A stretch of DNA of 64,000 bases. Source: Sphingomonas sp. IC-56 (lineage in GTDB: Bacteria; Pseudomonadota; Alphaproteobacteria; Sphingomonadales; Sphingomonadaceae). Each line of letters opens with the position of its first letter. The first letter of the stretch is position 1. Both the position numbers and the translations under genes were made by a program. The stretch lies in the NCBI RefSeq assembly GCF_021043375.1, contig NZ_JAJNDV010000004.1, positions 124,001 through 188,000 on the forward strand, in the 5' to 3' direction. Shown here in pieces: positions 63,849 through 64,000 of this stretch. Under the pieces are notes generated by a model. It searched no databases. It was not told the origin of the DNA and worked only from the letters and a program-made list of their open reading frames with translations.

Positions 63849-64000
63849 TCAGAGCTCGCGCTCGATCCACTGCTTGATGCCGCTCTTGGGCATCGCGCCG
63901 ACCTGAGTCGCCGCGGGCTGGCCGTTCTTGAACAGGATCATGGTCGGGATCCCGCGCACGCCGTACTTGGTCGGCGCATCGGGGTTCTCGTCGATGTCCA
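63849..64000 (-). CDS. trxA: thioredoxin, 5' part outside the window
   Basis: Only the last 50 codons are visible. DIDENPDAPTKYGVRGIPTM has the conserved cis-proline loop (GIPT), followed by ILFKNGQPAATQVGAMPK and the end IKQWIEREL. The CxxC active site lies beyond the right edge. Its identity as thioredoxin 1 rather than a thioredoxin-like protein is very likely. Confidence 0.92.
   Translation of the reverse strand, partial: DIDENPDAPTKYGVRGIPTMILFKNGQPAATQVGAMPKSGIKQWIEREL

Overview
This 64 kb window is an ordinary-looking, gene-dense, high-GC chromosomal segment of an alphaproteobacterium, almost certainly a sphingomonad (Sphingomonas or a close relative). The evidence is an RcdA-type protein, paired DUF465 genes, a cysteine-poor DksA, a CC0125/CC1285-type lipoprotein, an alphaproteobacterial SOS box (GTTC-N7-GTTC) in front of lexA, a PEP-CTERM-like surface protein, and dispersed CCCCGGCCTTGAGCCGGGG palindromes. 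I see no prophage, insertion sequence, CRISPR array, toxin-antitoxin pair or defence island.

Layout. 1-8.2 kb: a truncated FAD oxidoreductase, ndk, a gamma-carbonic anhydrase, a nitronate monooxygenase, rcdA, two DUF465 genes, PilZ, dksA, an Asn/Gly-rich surface protein and a host-attachment-type protein. 8.2-18.4 kb: serS-surE-(LysM/LytM lipoprotein)-K+ channel-DMT protein, coupled by 1-4 base overlaps except for a 4 bp gap before the lipoprotein gene; then rimO, a DUF6481 protein, a serine hydrolase overlapping an M14-like protein, and an M17 aminopeptidase. 18.4-36.9 kb: a GGDEF-EAL protein, tpiA, ppiD-trpE, trpG-trpD-trpC, moaC, a triple-PilZ protein, moeA, lexA, comEC, gltX and gltA. 37-43 kb: a five-gene, mostly overlapping minus-strand operon (DOMON-like, NamZ-type muramidase, nucleotidyltransferase-like membrane protein, DUF2336, and a PAS kinase lacking its phospho-accepting His). 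43-55 kb: a DUF4126 protein, tyrS, recG, sdhE, mfd, a second GGDEF-EAL protein, and moaA-nadK. 55-64 kb: two identical tRNA-Asn genes, a frameshifted yjbQ, an adenine deaminase-phosphoribosyltransferase pair, a lipoprotein, secA, argJ, a glutathione transferase and the 3' end of trxA.

Together the genes cover housekeeping (translation, DNA repair, secretion), tryptophan synthesis, molybdenum cofactor synthesis in three scattered genes, purine salvage, and c-di-GMP signalling (two GGDEF-EAL and two PilZ proteins). The most interesting points are: the five-gene operon ending in a kinase-like protein with Arg at the His position; four palindromic elements that all sit between convergent genes; a zinc-peptidase-like protein with a full M14 residue set; a nucleotidyltransferase-like protein fused to a degenerate membrane domain; and a single-base frameshift in yjbQ. 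All calls come from reading the sequence; no database search was run.
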